Shown here: positions 30,497 to 38,524 of the stretch, piece after piece
Position numbering within the stretch: position 1 is the stretch's first letter
Layout: each line of letters opens with the position of its first letter
NCBI GenBank assembly: GCA_945868505.1
Contig: CAMBLO010000024.1
Coordinates: 1 to 38,524, forward strand
DNA from: an uncultured Clostridia bacterium
Lineage (GTDB): Bacteria > Bacillota > Clostridia > Lachnospirales > Anaerotignaceae
Direction of reading: 5' to 3'
DNA: 38,524 bases
Notes under the pieces: model-generated
Databases searched by the model: none
What the model saw: the letters and a program-made list of their open reading frames with translations, nothing else
Told to the model about the DNA's origin: nothing
Program-made: the position numbers and the translations under genes

Positions 30497-31355
30497 AACC
30501 GTAGGAGAAGCGCTGCGGGAAGGGAAACTGCGCTTGAAGGCGGCGGGCAAGGAAGCCTACGCCTTCGAGGCGGAGCTGCTGCTGGAAAAAGCCGCCGGTC
30601 TGAACCGTACGGCTTTATTTTTGCGTGAGGGAGAAGCCCTTTCCCATGAAGCGGCAGAGCGTTATGAACAGTTCCTTTCCGAAAGAGTGGCAGGCAGACC
30701 CACCCAGTATATCCTTGGTACATGGGAATTTATGGGCTTGCCCTTCCATGTGGGGGAGGGAGTTTTGATTCCCAGAGGGGACACTGAGGTGCTGGTGGAA
30801 ACCATTTTGGAAACCCAGAAAAAAGAGCCCCTGAAATCCATTTTGGATATTGGTACAGGCAGCGGGTGTATTCCCATCAGCTTGGGAAAGTATGGCAGCT
30901 TTGAAAAAATTATGGCGGTGGATATCAGCCCCAAAGCCTTGGACTATGCAAAAAAAAACGCGGCGGAAAACCATATCAGCATTGACTTTTACGAAAGCAA
31001 CCTGTTTGCCCATGTGCCCACGGAATGGAAAGGCAAGTTGGATGCCATCGTTTCCAATCCGCCCTATATCTCCAAAAAGGATATTGAAGGACTGATGACG
31101 GAGGTGCGGGATTTTGAGCCCCTGAACGCTTTGGACGGCGGAGAGGATGGTCTGGATTTTTACCGTGCTATCGTTGCAGAAGGGAAAGAATGGCTGCGGG
31201 AAGGCGGCTGGCTCTTTTTTGAAATCGGATATGACCAAGGGGCGGCATTGCTGTCCCTTTTGCAGGAATTTGGATATACTGAAATTGGACTGAAACAGGA
31301 TTTGGCAGGGCTGGACAGAGTAGCCTTTGGCAAAAAAAGCGGAAAGGGGGCGTGA
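30480..31355 (+). CDS. prmC: Release factor glutamine methyltransferase PrmC
   Basis: 291-residue SAM-dependent enzyme methylating the Gln of the GGQ motif in release factors; its substrate RF1 is encoded next. The N-terminal helical domain has [21 protein letters not shown] and [16 protein letters not shown]-binding motif I is [15 protein letters not shown], and the catalytic substrate-binding motif is [12 protein letters not shown]. Length is normal. The ATG at 30480 lies in the end of the DUF1385 gene, so translation is coupled. The prfA start follows the stop immediately. Confidence 0.97.
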   Translation: MNRKNKTVGEALREGKLRLKAAGKEAYAFEAELLLEKAAGLNRTALFLREGEALSHEAAERYEQFLSERVAGRPTQYILGTWEFMGLPFHVGEGVLIPRGDTEVLVETILETQKKEPLKSILDIGTGSGCIPISLGKYGSFEKIMAVDISPKALDYAKKNAAENHISIDFYESNLFAHVPTEWKGKLDAIVSNPPYISKKDIEGLMTEVRDFEPLNALDGGEDGLDFYRAIVAEGKEWLREGGWLFFEIGYDQGAALLSLLQEFGYTEIGLKQDLAGLDRVAFGKKSGKGA

Positions 31356-31357
31356 GT

Positions 31358-32425
31358 ATGTTTGACCGTTTGGCGGAAATCGAAAATAAATATGAGGATT
31401 TGGCGGAGCAGATCAATGACCCCGATATCATCGCAAATCAGACCCAATGGCGCAAGCTGATGAAGGAATACAGCGATATGACACCCATCGTGGAGAAATA
31501 TCGGGAATATCAGGGGGCGAAAGAAGGCATCGAGGAAAGCCTGTTGCTGCTGGAGGATAAGCTGGAGGATGATTTTCGGGAATTAGTCAAGGAAGAATTG
31601 GCAGAAAATAAAGAAAAACTGGAAATACTGAAAAAAGAAATCACGCTCCTGCTCATTCCCAAGGACCCTAATGATGAAAAGAATGTGATCGTAGAGATTC
31701 GCGGCGGCGCAGGGGGCGAGGAAGCGGCATTATTCGCCGGGGATTTGTTTCGTATGTATGCCCGCTATGCGGAGCGGCGCAAATGGAAAATCGAGATTAT
31801 GAATACCAGCGAAAGTGACTTGGGAGGCTTCAAGGAGATTGCCTTTATGATAAAGGGGCAGGGGGCCTATTCCCGTCTGAAATATGAAAGCGGCGTCCAT
31901 CGGGTGCAGCGGATTCCTACCACGGAAAGCGGCGGACGCATCCATACCTCCACAGTTACGGTGGCGGTTCTGCCGGAAGCGGAAGAGGTAGACGTACACA
32001 TTGACATGAACGATGTGCGGGTAGATGTGTTCCGTGCCTCCGGCAACGGCGGGCAGTGTGTCAATACCACGGATTCTGCTGTTAGAATGACCCATATCCC
32101 CACGGGTATCGTGGTATCCTGCCAGAATGAGAAATCTCAGCTGAAGAATAAGGAGCAGGCGTTGAAGGTACTCTATGCCCGGGTTTATGAACGGGAGCGG
32201 CGGGCCCATGACGAGGCTATCTCTGCCGACAGACGGTCCCAGGTGGGGACGGGGGACAGAAGTGAGCGGATTCGTACCTATAACTTTCCCCAAGGCAGGG
32301 TAACAGACCATCGGATTGGGCTGACATTGCACAAGATAGATGCGATTATTGACGGGGATTTGGACGAGATTATGGACAGTCTTGCCACTACCGACCAAAT
32401 GTCAAAAATGCAGGAAAAACCGTGA
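31358..32425 (+). CDS. prfA: Peptide chain release factor 1
   Basis: 355-residue RF1 that reads UAA/UAG stop codons. The GGQ motif is [19 protein letters not shown]. The stop-codon recognition region is [18 protein letters not shown], with PxT as in RF1, not SPF as in RF2. The N-terminal coiled domain starts [19 protein letters not shown]. Gly-Asn-Gly-Gly-Gln-Cys is a variant around the motif, but the catalytic GGQ is intact. The ATG at 31358 follows AAAGGGGGCGTGAGT; GTG 31352 overlaps the prmC stop and is less likely. A full palindrome-chain repeat follows the stop. Confidence 0.97.
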   Translation: MFDRLAEIENKYEDLAEQINDPDIIANQTQWRKLMKEYSDMTPIVEKYREYQGAKEGIEESLLLLEDKLEDDFRELVKEELAENKEKLEILKKEITLLLIPKDPNDEKNVIVEIRGGAGGEEAALFAGDLFRMYARYAERRKWKIEIMNTSESDLGGFKEIAFMIKGQGAYSRLKYESGVHRVQRIPTTESGGRIHTSTVTVAVLPEAEEVDVHIDMNDVRVDVFRASGNGGQCVNTTDSAVRMTHIPTGIVVSCQNEKSQLKNKEQALKVLYARVYERERRAHDEAISADRRSQVGTGDRSERIRTYNFPQGRVTDHRIGLTLHKIDAIIDGDLDEIMDSLATTDQMSKMQEKP

Positions 32426-32563
32426 GGCGCCGCCTCACACTCCGCTAGGGGAATGATTCCCCTAGAACCCCCATTTGCAACACCATGTACATGGTGTTGC
32501 GGTATCAGGTCAAGGGCATGATGCCCTTGTAGGGGTGTTGGGGACAACGTCCCCAAGGTCTTA
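32421..32563 (+). repeat. Palindrome-chain repeat, full five-hairpin copy C
   Basis: Hairpins 32422-32438 (GTGAGGC/GCCTCAC), 32446-32464 (TAGGGGAAT/ATTCCCCTA), 32477-32500 (central GCAACACCATG/CATGGTGTTGC), 32511-32529 (CAAGGGCAT/ATGCCCTTG) and 32538-32556 (TTGGGGAC/GTCCCCAA), then GGTCTTAA. Same layout as copy B with paired stem changes, for example G-to-C arms in the central stem. Starts at the prfA stop codon and ends 16 bp before the next gene's ATG. Confidence 0.82.
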
Positions 32564-32579
32564 AGAAAGAGGTTAAAAT

Positions 32580-33125
32580 ATGAAAGAGTTGTGGAATTTG
32601 TTTACTACCTTCTGTAGAATCGGCGGCTTCACCTTTGGCGGCGGCTATGCCATGCTGCCTATGCTGCAGAAAGAAGTGGTGGAAAAGCACCATTGGGCAA
32701 CAGAGGACGAAGTATTGGACTATTTCGCCATCGGTCAGTGTACCCCCGGCATCATCTTCGTCAATACTGCCACATTCATCGGCTATAAACAGAAGGGCAT
32801 CCCCGGTGCCATCGCCGCAACAGTGGGCAGTATCTTTCCTTCCCTCTGCATCGTTATGTTTATTGCGGCAGTACTGAATAACTTTGCTGAGCTGCCCGTG
32901 GTACAGCACGCCTTTGCCGGTATCCGTGTGGTAGTCAGCGTGCTGATCATCAACGCAGTGAAGGGTCTGTGGAAGAAATCCATCGTGGATAAGCTTTGTA
33001 TGGTGATTGCGGCAGCATCCTTCCTCGTTTCTGTTTGGGTGGATATCTCCCCTGTCTGGATTGTGATCGCGGCGGCTGTTTTAGGCATTGCCGTTTCCAG
33101 AGGAAGGGAGGCGAAGAAATCATGA
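32580..33125 (+). CDS. Chromate transporter-family protein, first half
   Basis: 181-residue membrane protein with a single ChrA domain (PF02417). The family motif is FCRIGGFTFGGGYAMLPMLQKEVV, followed by WATEDEVLDYFAIGQCTPGIIFVNTATFIGYK. About six hydrophobic segments. In Bacillota such proteins come as adjacent pairs that together equal a full ChrA antiporter; here the partner overlaps by ATGA. Some relatives expel chromate with sulfate-type exchange, but the real substrate is unknown. The ATG at 32580 follows AAGAAAGAGGTTAAAAT, directly after palindrome-chain copy C. Confidence 0.92.
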   Translation: MKELWNLFTTFCRIGGFTFGGGYAMLPMLQKEVVEKHHWATEDEVLDYFAIGQCTPGIIFVNTATFIGYKQKGIPGAIAATVGSIFPSLCIVMFIAAVLNNFAELPVVQHAFAGIRVVVSVLIINAVKGLWKKSIVDKLCMVIAAASFLVSVWVDISPVWIVIAAAVLGIAVSRGREAKKS

Positions 33126-33694
33126 TGGATCTTTTGATTCTGATTTTTGAATTCTTCAAAATCGGGCTGTTTTCCGTGGGCGGAGGCTTGGCAACCTTGC
33201 CCTTCCTCTATCGTCTGGCGGATAAATACCCTTGGTTCTCCACCAGCCAGATTCCCGATATGATTGCCATTTCCGAATCCACTCCCGGCCCTTTGGGGGT
33301 CAATATGGCGACCTATACGGGCTTTCAGCACAGCGGCGTTATCGGCAGTATCTGTGCAACGGCAGGGCTGGTGCTTCCCTCTGTCATCATCATTATCATG
33401 GTGTCTAAGATGCTGGAAAAATTCCGCAGCAATAAATATGTTGAGTATGCCTTCTATGGTCTGCGTCCTGCGGTTATGGGGCTCATCGGTGCAGCGGGCT
33501 TTGGTGTCCTCATCGGTGCATTATTCCATTCTGCAAAGCTGGAGGAACTGAACCTATCCAATATCGGCAGCATGATCGGCATCGAGGAATGTATTCTTTT
33601 TGTGGTGCTGCTGTTTGCCACCAATAAATGGAAGAAGCATCCCGTTTTCTATATCGTTCTGAGTGCCATCGTAGGCATTGTTTTCGCACTGTAA
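33122..33694 (+). CDS. Chromate transporter-family protein, second half
   Basis: 190-residue membrane protein, single ChrA domain, partner of the preceding gene. Motifs FFKIGLFSVGGGLATLPFLYRLADKYPWF and ISESTPGPLGVNMATYTGFQ mirror those of the first half, showing ancient duplication with divergence. The start ATG at 33122 overlaps the previous stop as ATGA, so synthesis is coupled and a heterodimer is likely. An ATG just before it in frame is not available with a ribosome site; GGGAGGCGAAG upstream fits. Substrate unknown. Confidence 0.92.
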   Translation: MMDLLILIFEFFKIGLFSVGGGLATLPFLYRLADKYPWFSTSQIPDMIAISESTPGPLGVNMATYTGFQHSGVIGSICATAGLVLPSVIIIIMVSKMLEKFRSNKYVEYAFYGLRPAVMGLIGAAGFGVLIGALFHSAKLEELNLSNIGSMIGIEECILFVVLLFATNKWKKHPVFYIVLSAIVGIVFAL

Positions 33695-33758
33695 AGGTGC
33701 ATGAACATTTCGTCCCTTCCATATCCTTTTATAAAAAGGAAGAACAGGGGGAAGGGAT

Positions 33759-34238
33759 ATGACATATCTGATCTGGCTCCTCCTTTGCGGAGGATATCTG
33801 ATTCTTACAATGGCGGCAAGAGCGGAATGGGCAGCAAAAAAGCGGGGTTCCGCCGAAGCTGCCCTTTGTTTTTTCGATGGGGTTTATCTGGCCATGCTCT
33901 GCTTTGCGGTGCTGCCTATGGCCATGGAGACAGCATTTTTCTATGGGGCGGCGGCGCTTTCCGCCGCTGGGGTCGCCCTGGGGCTTTTGGCGGAAAAGAA
34001 ATGCCCTTGGGAGAAAGCCTTGGGGGCGGTGCTTTTCATTGGGCTGACAACAGCCTTTTTCCTGCTGGAGGGGAAAGAACTGACCTTGCAAGAGATTGTC
34101 CCGCTGGCACTTTTCGCCGGCATGGGGCTATACCATGCCTCAGCGGGCATCCTGCCGGAGCCTATCCGCATCAGTAAAGCCCTTCTGAGCGCAGGCGGAT
34201 TCCTTTTGGGAACCATTATTTTTTCGCCTTTTCTGTGA
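33759..34238 (+). CDS. Small polytopic membrane protein, unknown
   Basis: 159-residue very hydrophobic protein with about five membrane helices (LIWLLLCGGYLILTMAAR, VYLAMLCFAVLPMAMETAF, FFYGAAALSAAGVALGLLA, ALGAVLFIGLTTAFFLL, IVPLALFAGMGLYHASAG). No recognised family or charged motif. The ATG at 33759 follows AGGGGGAAGGGAT, a strong site; the other frame across this DNA lacks one. It lies 64 bp after the transporter pair in the same direction, possibly in its transcript. Function unknown. Confidence 0.78.
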   Translation: MTYLIWLLLCGGYLILTMAARAEWAAKKRGSAEAALCFFDGVYLAMLCFAVLPMAMETAFFYGAAALSAAGVALGLLAEKKCPWEKALGAVLFIGLTTAFFLLEGKELTLQEIVPLALFAGMGLYHASAGILPEPIRISKALLSAGGFLLGTIIFSPFL

Positions 34239-34275
34239 AAAAGTGCGAAAATTCAATATTTTCTCCCATTAAAAA

Positions 34276-34304
34276 TTGCCAAGAGGTCTTTTTTTTGGTA
34301 TGAT
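34276..34304 (+). promoter_or_regulatory. Probable promoter of glgP
   Basis: TTGCCA (34276-34281), 17 nt spacer containing T8, TATGAT (34299-34304); glgP ATG at 34408. Confidence 0.6.
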
Positions 34305-34407
34305 AAATTGATCTGTATCCCATAATAAGGAACAGATCGGGAATGCCGATCCCATAAATTGAAAAAATAAAAAAGAGAAGGGTACCTTTGAAATTAGGGG
34401 GTTATTT

Positions 34408-36852
34408 ATGAATCTGATTGGAAAAGAAGAACTGAAGAATATGATTCGGGAAAACGTGAAAACGCTGTACCGTAAAACATTGGAAAACGCAACAGCAGAA
34501 GAACTGTATCAGGCGGCAGTGTTCGCAGTTCGTGATGTGATCACGGATAAATGGATGAAAACCCATGATGAATATTATGAAAAAGACGTAAAGGTTGTTT
34601 ATTACCTGTCCATGGAATTTTTGATGGGCCGTTTCTTCGGCAATGCCCTCATCAATCTGGAAATGTTCGACGAAGTGAAGGAAGTGTTCGACGAACTGGG
34701 CATCGATTACAATGCCGTAGAGGATGCAGAACCTGACCCCGGTTTGGGTAATGGCGGCCTTGGCAGACTGGCGGCATGTTTCTTAGAATCTTTGTCCACA
34801 CTGGCTCTGCCTGCCTATGGCTGCGGCATCCGCTACCATTACGGCATTTTTGAACAGCGCATCGAAAAGGGCTATCAGGTGGAGGTGCCCGATAACTGGC
34901 TGGAAAATGGCGATCCTTGGGGCATCAGAAGAAATGAATATGCCGTAGAGGTCAAATTCGGCGGCAACGTTCGGGCAGTGCCCAAGGAAAACGGCGAGTA
35001 TAAATTCGTGCAGGAAAATTATCAGTCTGTCACAGCCATTCCCTATGACTATCCTGTCATCGGCTATGGCAACAACACGGTAAATACCCTGCGCCTGTGG
35101 GAAGCAAAGCCCAAGAACAGACTGGACTTGAAATCCTTCAACGAAGGTAATTATCAGAAGGCGGCAGAGGAAGAACTGCTGGCAAGCACACTGACAGACG
35201 TACTCTATCCTGCCGACGAGCATATTCAGGGGAAGGAACTGCGCCTGCGTCAGCAGTATTTCTTCATTTCCGCAACCATTCAGAGGGTCATCGCCCGATT
35301 CAAAAAGATGCATACAGACTTCAACGAACTGCCCAATAAGGTGGCATTCCAGTTGAACGATACCCACCCCAGCATGGCTGTAGCGGAATTGATGCGTGTA
35401 TTGGTGGATGAAAATGATTTGCCTTGGGATCAGGCCTGGGATATTACCAAAAAGGTCTGCGCCTATACCAACCACACCATCATGGCAGAAGCACTGGAAA
35501 AATGGCCCATGGAGCTGTTTAGCCGCCTGCTGCCCCGTATCTATCAGATTGTCGAGGAAATCAACCGTCGTTTCGTTTTGGAACTGGTTGAAAAATATGG
35601 CAACAACCCTGAAAAAATCAGAAAAATGGCGATTATCGCCGATGGGCAGATTCGTATGGCATATCTGGCTATCGTGGGCAGCCATTCTGTCAACGGTGTA
35701 GCGGCTCTGCATACGGAAATTCTGAAAAATCAGGAATTGAAGGATTTCTATGAGTTGTATCCTGAAAAATTCAACAATAAAACAAACGGTATCACCCAGA
35801 GAAGATGGCTGGTACATTCCAATAAAAAGCTGGCGGATCTGATTACGGAGAAAATCGGCAAGGATTGGATCACAGATTTAGATCAGTTGGAAAAACTGGT
35901 TCCCTTTGCGGAGGATGCCGATTTCCGTAACCGTTTTATGGAAATCAAGAAAGAAAATAAAATCGCTCTGGCGAAATATATCAAAGAAACAAAAGGCATC
36001 GATGTTGACCCCGATTCCATTTTCGATATTCAGGTGAAGCGTCTCCATGAATATAAGAGACAGCTTTTGAATATCCTCCATGTCATCGGTCTGTATAATC
36101 AGTTGAAGATGAATCCCGGTCTGGATATGGTTCCCCGCACTTTCATTTTCGGTGCGAAGGCGGCGGCAGGCTATCGCAGAGCAAAACTGATCATCAAGCT
36201 GATCAATGCCGTTGCGGATGTAGTCAACAACGACCCTACCATCCACGGCAAAATTAAAGTGGTATTCATGGAAAACTATCGGGTTTCTCTGGCAGAAAAG
36301 CTGATTCCTGCGGCAGATACCAGCGAACAGATTTCCACCGCCGGCAAGGAAGCCTCCGGTACGGGGAATATGAAGTTTATGCTGAACGGCGCATTGACCA
36401 TCGGTACTATGGATGGTGCCAATGTGGAAATCTGCGAAGAAGTCGGCAGAGACAACATCTTTATTTTCGGTATGAGTGCCGATGAGGTACAGCAGAAATA
36501 TCAGGGCGGCTATGACCCTTGGATGGTATACAACATGAATCAGGAGGTGCGGATGGCATTGACCAGCCTCATCGACGGCACCTTCGACCCCGATACCAAC
36601 CTGTTCCGCGAGTTGTATGATGCCCTGCTGAACGGCTGCGGCGGCAGAGCCGATGAATATTTCGTTCTGGAGGACTATGCGGATTATGCCCGTGCCCATT
36701 GGGATATCGACAAGGCCTACCGTGACAAGGAAAAATGGGCGAAAATGGCGATTATGAACACGGCAAAGAGCGGTAAGTTCTCCTCCGACAGAACCATCCG
36801 CCAGTATGCTGATGAAATCTGGAATCTGCCCACGATTGATATCAAAATGTAA
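34408..36852 (+). CDS. glgP: Glycogen phosphorylase
   Basis: 814-residue PLP enzyme releasing glucose-1-phosphate from glycogen (GT35). YYLSMEFLMGRFFGNALINL and DPGLGNGGLGRLAACFLESL are family hallmarks near the N-terminus. The signature EASGTGNMKFMLNGALTIGTMDGANVEI holds the PLP-binding Lys (residue 656). KRLHEYKRQLLN and QLNDTHPSMAVAELMR are also present. Length is normal for the bacterial enzyme. The ATG at 34408 follows TTAGGGGGTTATTT. Monocistronic by context. With glgB at the other end of the window, it supports stored glycogen, often linked to sporulation in Clostridia. Confidence 0.98.
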   Translation: MNLIGKEELKNMIRENVKTLYRKTLENATAEELYQAAVFAVRDVITDKWMKTHDEYYEKDVKVVYYLSMEFLMGRFFGNALINLEMFDEVKEVFDELGIDYNAVEDAEPDPGLGNGGLGRLAACFLESLSTLALPAYGCGIRYHYGIFEQRIEKGYQVEVPDNWLENGDPWGIRRNEYAVEVKFGGNVRAVPKENGEYKFVQENYQSVTAIPYDYPVIGYGNNTVNTLRLWEAKPKNRLDLKSFNEGNYQKAAEEELLASTLTDVLYPADEHIQGKELRLRQQYFFISATIQRVIARFKKMHTDFNELPNKVAFQLNDTHPSMAVAELMRVLVDENDLPWDQAWDITKKVCAYTNHTIMAEALEKWPMELFSRLLPRIYQIVEEINRRFVLELVEKYGNNPEKIRKMAIIADGQIRMAYLAIVGSHSVNGVAALHTEILKNQELKDFYELYPEKFNNKTNGITQRRWLVHSNKKLADLITEKIGKDWITDLDQLEKLVPFAEDADFRNRFMEIKKENKIALAKYIKETKGIDVDPDSIFDIQVKRLHEYKRQLLNILHVIGLYNQLKMNPGLDMVPRTFIFGAKAAAGYRRAKLIIKLINAVADVVNNDPTIHGKIKVVFMENYRVSLAEKLIPAADTSEQISTAGKEASGTGNMKFMLNGALTIGTMDGANVEICEEVGRDNIFIFGMSADEVQQKYQGGYDPWMVYNMNQEVRMALTSLIDGTFDPDTNLFRELYDALLNGCGGRADEYFVLEDYADYARAHWDIDKAYRDKEKWAKMAIMNTAKSGKFSSDRTIRQYADEIWNLPTIDIKM

Positions 36853-36872
36853 CATTTTGCGCAGAGAAAGAT

Positions 36873-36901
36873 TTGACAACGGTTCCAATTCCATGTAGAA
36901 T
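36873..36901 (+). promoter_or_regulatory. Promoter of tRNA-Arg
   Basis: TTGACA (36873-36878), 17 nt spacer, TAGAAT (36896-36901); the tRNA begins 45 nt downstream. Confidence 0.8.
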
Positions 36902-36921
36902 AGACAATGCAATGAAATTTC

Positions 36922-36943
36922 GAAGGTCGCATGAGCGACCTTC
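36922..36943 (+). other. Leader hairpin just before tRNA-Arg
   Basis: GAAGGTCGC (36922-36930) / GCGACCTTC (36935-36943), loop ATGA, three bases before the tRNA 5' end. There is no T-run, so it is not a standard glgP terminator. It lies in the tRNA precursor leader. Confidence 0.65.
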
Positions 36944-36946
36944 TAT

Positions 36947-37019
36947 GCACCCGTAGCTCAGGGGATAGAGCGTTCGGCTCCGGACCGAAAGGCCGCAGGT
37001 TCGAATCCTGTCGGGTGCA
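36947..37019 (+). tRNA. tRNA-Arg (anticodon CCG)
   Basis: Cloverleaf: acceptor GCACCCG (36947-36953) / CGGGTGC (37012-37018), D arm with GGGGATAGAG, anticodon stem TTCGG/CCGAA around loop CTCCGGA (anticodon CCG, reading CGG), and T arm GCAGG-TTCGAAT-CCTGT. CCA is not encoded. Its 3' end is the likely attachment site of the element carrying the integrase. Confidence 0.97.
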
Positions 37020-37027
37020 GAAAATAA

Positions 37028-37063
37028 AAAGCCAGAGAAATCAAGGTTTCTCAGGCTTTTTTT
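37028..37063 (+). terminator. Terminator after tRNA-Arg
   Basis: AGCC..GAGAAA (37030-37040) / TTTCTC..GGCT (37047-37057) followed by T7. Confidence 0.75.
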
Positions 37064-37102
37064 ATTTGCTCTAATATGTGATTTTTTAGGTGAAAACCCG
37101 TT

Positions 37103-37124
37103 TTGGTGTCTTATTGGTGTCTTA
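37103..37124. repeat. Tandem 11-bp repeats at the integrase 3' end
   Basis: TTGGTGTCTTA at 37103-37113 and again at 37114-37124, overlapping the int stop codon. Position between the tRNA and int fits integrase arm-binding sites of an attachment region. Confidence 0.6.
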
Positions 37125-38498
37125 TTGTATATTTTTCTGCTTTTGAGGAACAGACTGGAATAGATTCTGTAGGACTTCCGCTGCCGCTTCATCTGCAGAT
37201 CTGATTGCATGGATATACGTCTTTGTTGTTGTTGCTGTAGAGGAATGCCCAAGCCTTTTAGACACTGTAGCCACATTGACGCCGTTGGCGATCAGCAGAG
37301 TAGCGTTGGTATGGCGTAGGGAATGGATATTGGCATAGGGCAAATCATATTTCCGAACGAACTTCCGGATCCAGGATGTCAGGCTGTCTGGATGCAGCGG
37401 GTTGCCGTCCCATTGAGTGAATACGAAATCTTCATTGTGCCAGCGGTCGCCAAGCTGTAGCCTCTGTACTGCCTGTTGCTTTCTGTGCTGTTCCAGTTCT
37501 GTGAAAACAATGTCGGCCAGTTTGATGATACGATCAGAGCCCTTTGTTTTAGGGGTGTCTATGTAGATGCCTTTCTTTGGGGTGTAGAGAACGGTTCTCT
37601 GGATATGGAGGATTTTATTGTTGAAATCAATATCTTTCCATTGGAGCCCGCATACTTCTCCACGGCGCATCCCTGAGTATACCAGCAGTGTGATGAGTGC
37701 CTTGTATTGCAGCGGTTCTTTTTCCAAGCAGTCAAAGAAACGAAGCATTTCCTGGTCATCCATGCAGCGGACTTCTTTTTGCTCTACTTTAGGAGCCTTT
37801 ACCCTGTTACAGGGATTACTGGGAATGACTTGCCACAGAACGGCAGTTTGGAAGATGGTAGACAGGAGCCTGTGATGATGCAAAAGGACTTTATCCGACA
37901 AGGTTGTTTTTTCGCTGTTTGCTCGGAAAGATTTCTGTAAGCTGGTGCCCAGAGCAGCAGAGATTTTCTCGGCGCTGGTCTGGGTGACATTCTGGCCATT
38001 GATGGCATTATTCAGGGTATAGAGAGATATTCCTGCTGCTTCACTAAAGGATTGTTTGGTTCTGTGCTTTTTAATGGCGGCGGCTTTCAGATCAATGGTA
38101 CAGACATATTTGGTGTCTTTGCGGATACCTTCCTCTGCTAGGTTGTTATAGAATTTCATCAAATGAGCAGGTGTGATTTTTCCTATTTTCAGATGTCCCA
38201 TGGCGGGAATGATCCTGCTTAAATATTGCTCATATCCCTGCAGGGTTTTTGCCTTTAGGTGCTTTGTGGCGTATTCGTTCCACCATGTTTCAATAAATTT
38301 TTCCAGCGTGATGGACTGGTCGATATAAAGTCCATTTGCACAGTTTTCCTCGAATAGTACCGCCTGCCGCTGCGCTTCTTTTTCGGCCTGTCTTGCTGTC
38401 ATGCCTTTCTCTGGCGTGTAGGTCATGGAGCGTTTGATCTGTGTACCGTCACTGTGGTAGCCCTCAGATAGTAAACGCTCAATAGCGAGTACCCCCAA
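37122..38498 (-). CDS. int: Tyrosine recombinase (integrase) with embedded helix-turn-helix, 5' end uncertain
   Basis: 458-residue site-specific integrase. The N-terminal arm-binding part (to ~50) and core-binding SAM-like domain (about 60-127, ITLEKFIETWWNEYATKHL) precede an inserted Cro-like helix-turn-helix (about 148-190, FSEAAGISLYTLNNAINGQN, TSAEKISAALG). The catalytic domain has Arg278 (SGMRRGE), Lys319 (PKTKGS), His392-x2-Arg395 (HSLRH), His418 (LGHSS) and Tyr428. It points toward tRNA-Arg, the usual layout of an element integrated in a tRNA gene; the element extends beyond the window. The frame opens only with TTG at 38498, 15 nt after a stop, and the N-terminus looks garbled, so a frameshift or different start is possible. 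Confidence 0.9.
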   Translation of the reverse strand: MGVLAIERLLSEGYHSDGTQIKRSMTYTPEKGMTARQAEKEAQRQAVLFEENCANGLYIDQSITLEKFIETWWNEYATKHLKAKTLQGYEQYLSRIIPAMGHLKIGKITPAHLMKFYNNLAEEGIRKDTKYVCTIDLKAAAIKKHRTKQSFSEAAGISLYTLNNAINGQNVTQTSAEKISAALGTSLQKSFRANSEKTTLSDKVLLHHHRLLSTIFQTAVLWQVIPSNPCNRVKAPKVEQKEVRCMDDQEMLRFFDCLEKEPLQYKALITLLVYSGMRRGEVCGLQWKDIDFNNKILHIQRTVLYTPKKGIYIDTPKTKGSDRIIKLADIVFTELEQHRKQQAVQRLQLGDRWHNEDFVFTQWDGNPLHPDSLTSWIRKFVRKYDLPYANIHSLRHTNATLLIANGVNVATVSKRLGHSSTATTTKTYIHAIRSADEAAAEVLQNLFQSVPQKQKNIQ

Positions 38499-38524
38499 AA
38501 AATAAGAGCTGCCTCACAGCAGCC

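Noticed and set aside
32031..32080. Defective release factor because of the altered GGQ surroundings
   Set aside because: GNGGQC differs from the common GAGGQH, but GGQ itself is intact, and to my knowledge similar variants occur in Clostridia.
33701..34177. 158-codon frame overlapping the small membrane protein
   Set aside because: The frame at 33759 has a strong ribosome site and coherent membrane helices; this one has neither.
34783..36912. Two long minus-strand frames opposite glgP
   Set aside because: Antisense shadows of a highly conserved enzyme with strong codon bias.
37103..37124. CRISPR array
   Set aside because: Only two 11-bp units with no spacers; no CRISPR-like repeat-spacer pattern anywhere in the window.

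Overview
The window looks like chromosome of a gut-type, spore-forming Clostridia bacterium (Bacillota; Lachnospiraceae or Anaerotignum-like by gene style, inferred without any search). Grounds are the Bacillus-type order rpsU-yqeY-yqfC-yqfD-phoH-pgpH(yqfF)-ybeY-cdd-era-yqzL-recO-glyS, sporulation genes, a glycine T-box, strong sigma-A promoters with 16-17 nt spacers, AGGAGG-type ribosome sites and a moderate GC content.

Layout. 1-1061: 3' part of glgB. 1201-2021: rpsU and yqeY. 2036-8460: an accessory block set into the otherwise conserved rpsU...recO order. It holds two tandem ABC substrate-binding lipoproteins, their permease and ATPase, an ECF sigma/anti-sigma pair and a solo IS200-type transposase. 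8516-19633: sporulation, RNA-maturation and translation cluster (yqfC, yqfD, phoH, pgpH, ybeY, cdd, a small unknown, family-4 UDG, another unknown, era, yqzL-like, recO, T-box, glyS). 19863-20537: DUF2461 protein. 20577-22175 (minus): preQ1-I riboswitch, radical SAM enzyme and YhhQ-type transporter, read as a queuosine-precursor salvage operon. 22197-23436: repeat-rich region with a divergent XRE regulator and Cys-rich small protein around two palindromic operators. 23487-34238: mecA, a large unknown membrane protein, a LysM membrane protein, rho, rpmE, a previously unannotated 28-codon holin-like toxin with an antisense RNA, DUF1385, prmC, prfA, a two-gene chromate-type transporter and a small membrane protein. 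34408-36852: glgP, a metabolic partner of the glgB at the left edge. 36947-38524: tRNA-Arg(CCG) followed by a tyrosine integrase facing it, the likely end of an integrated element that continues past the window.

Most striking besides genes: (1) a dispersed family of palindrome chains (copies near 6.24, 16.67, 18.14, 19.63, 19.77 and 32.42 kb) in which linkers are kept while stems change on both arms; (2) two copies of a ~100-120 nt RNA-like element (1390-1504 and 8783-8880) with compensatory changes in separate helices and identical inter-helix spacing; (3) a type I toxin-antitoxin locus at 29114-29422; (4) a riboswitch-controlled queuosine salvage operon; (5) an XRE/Cys-rich pair enclosed by inverted repeats. 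All functions are read from sequence motifs and gene order; no database search was run.
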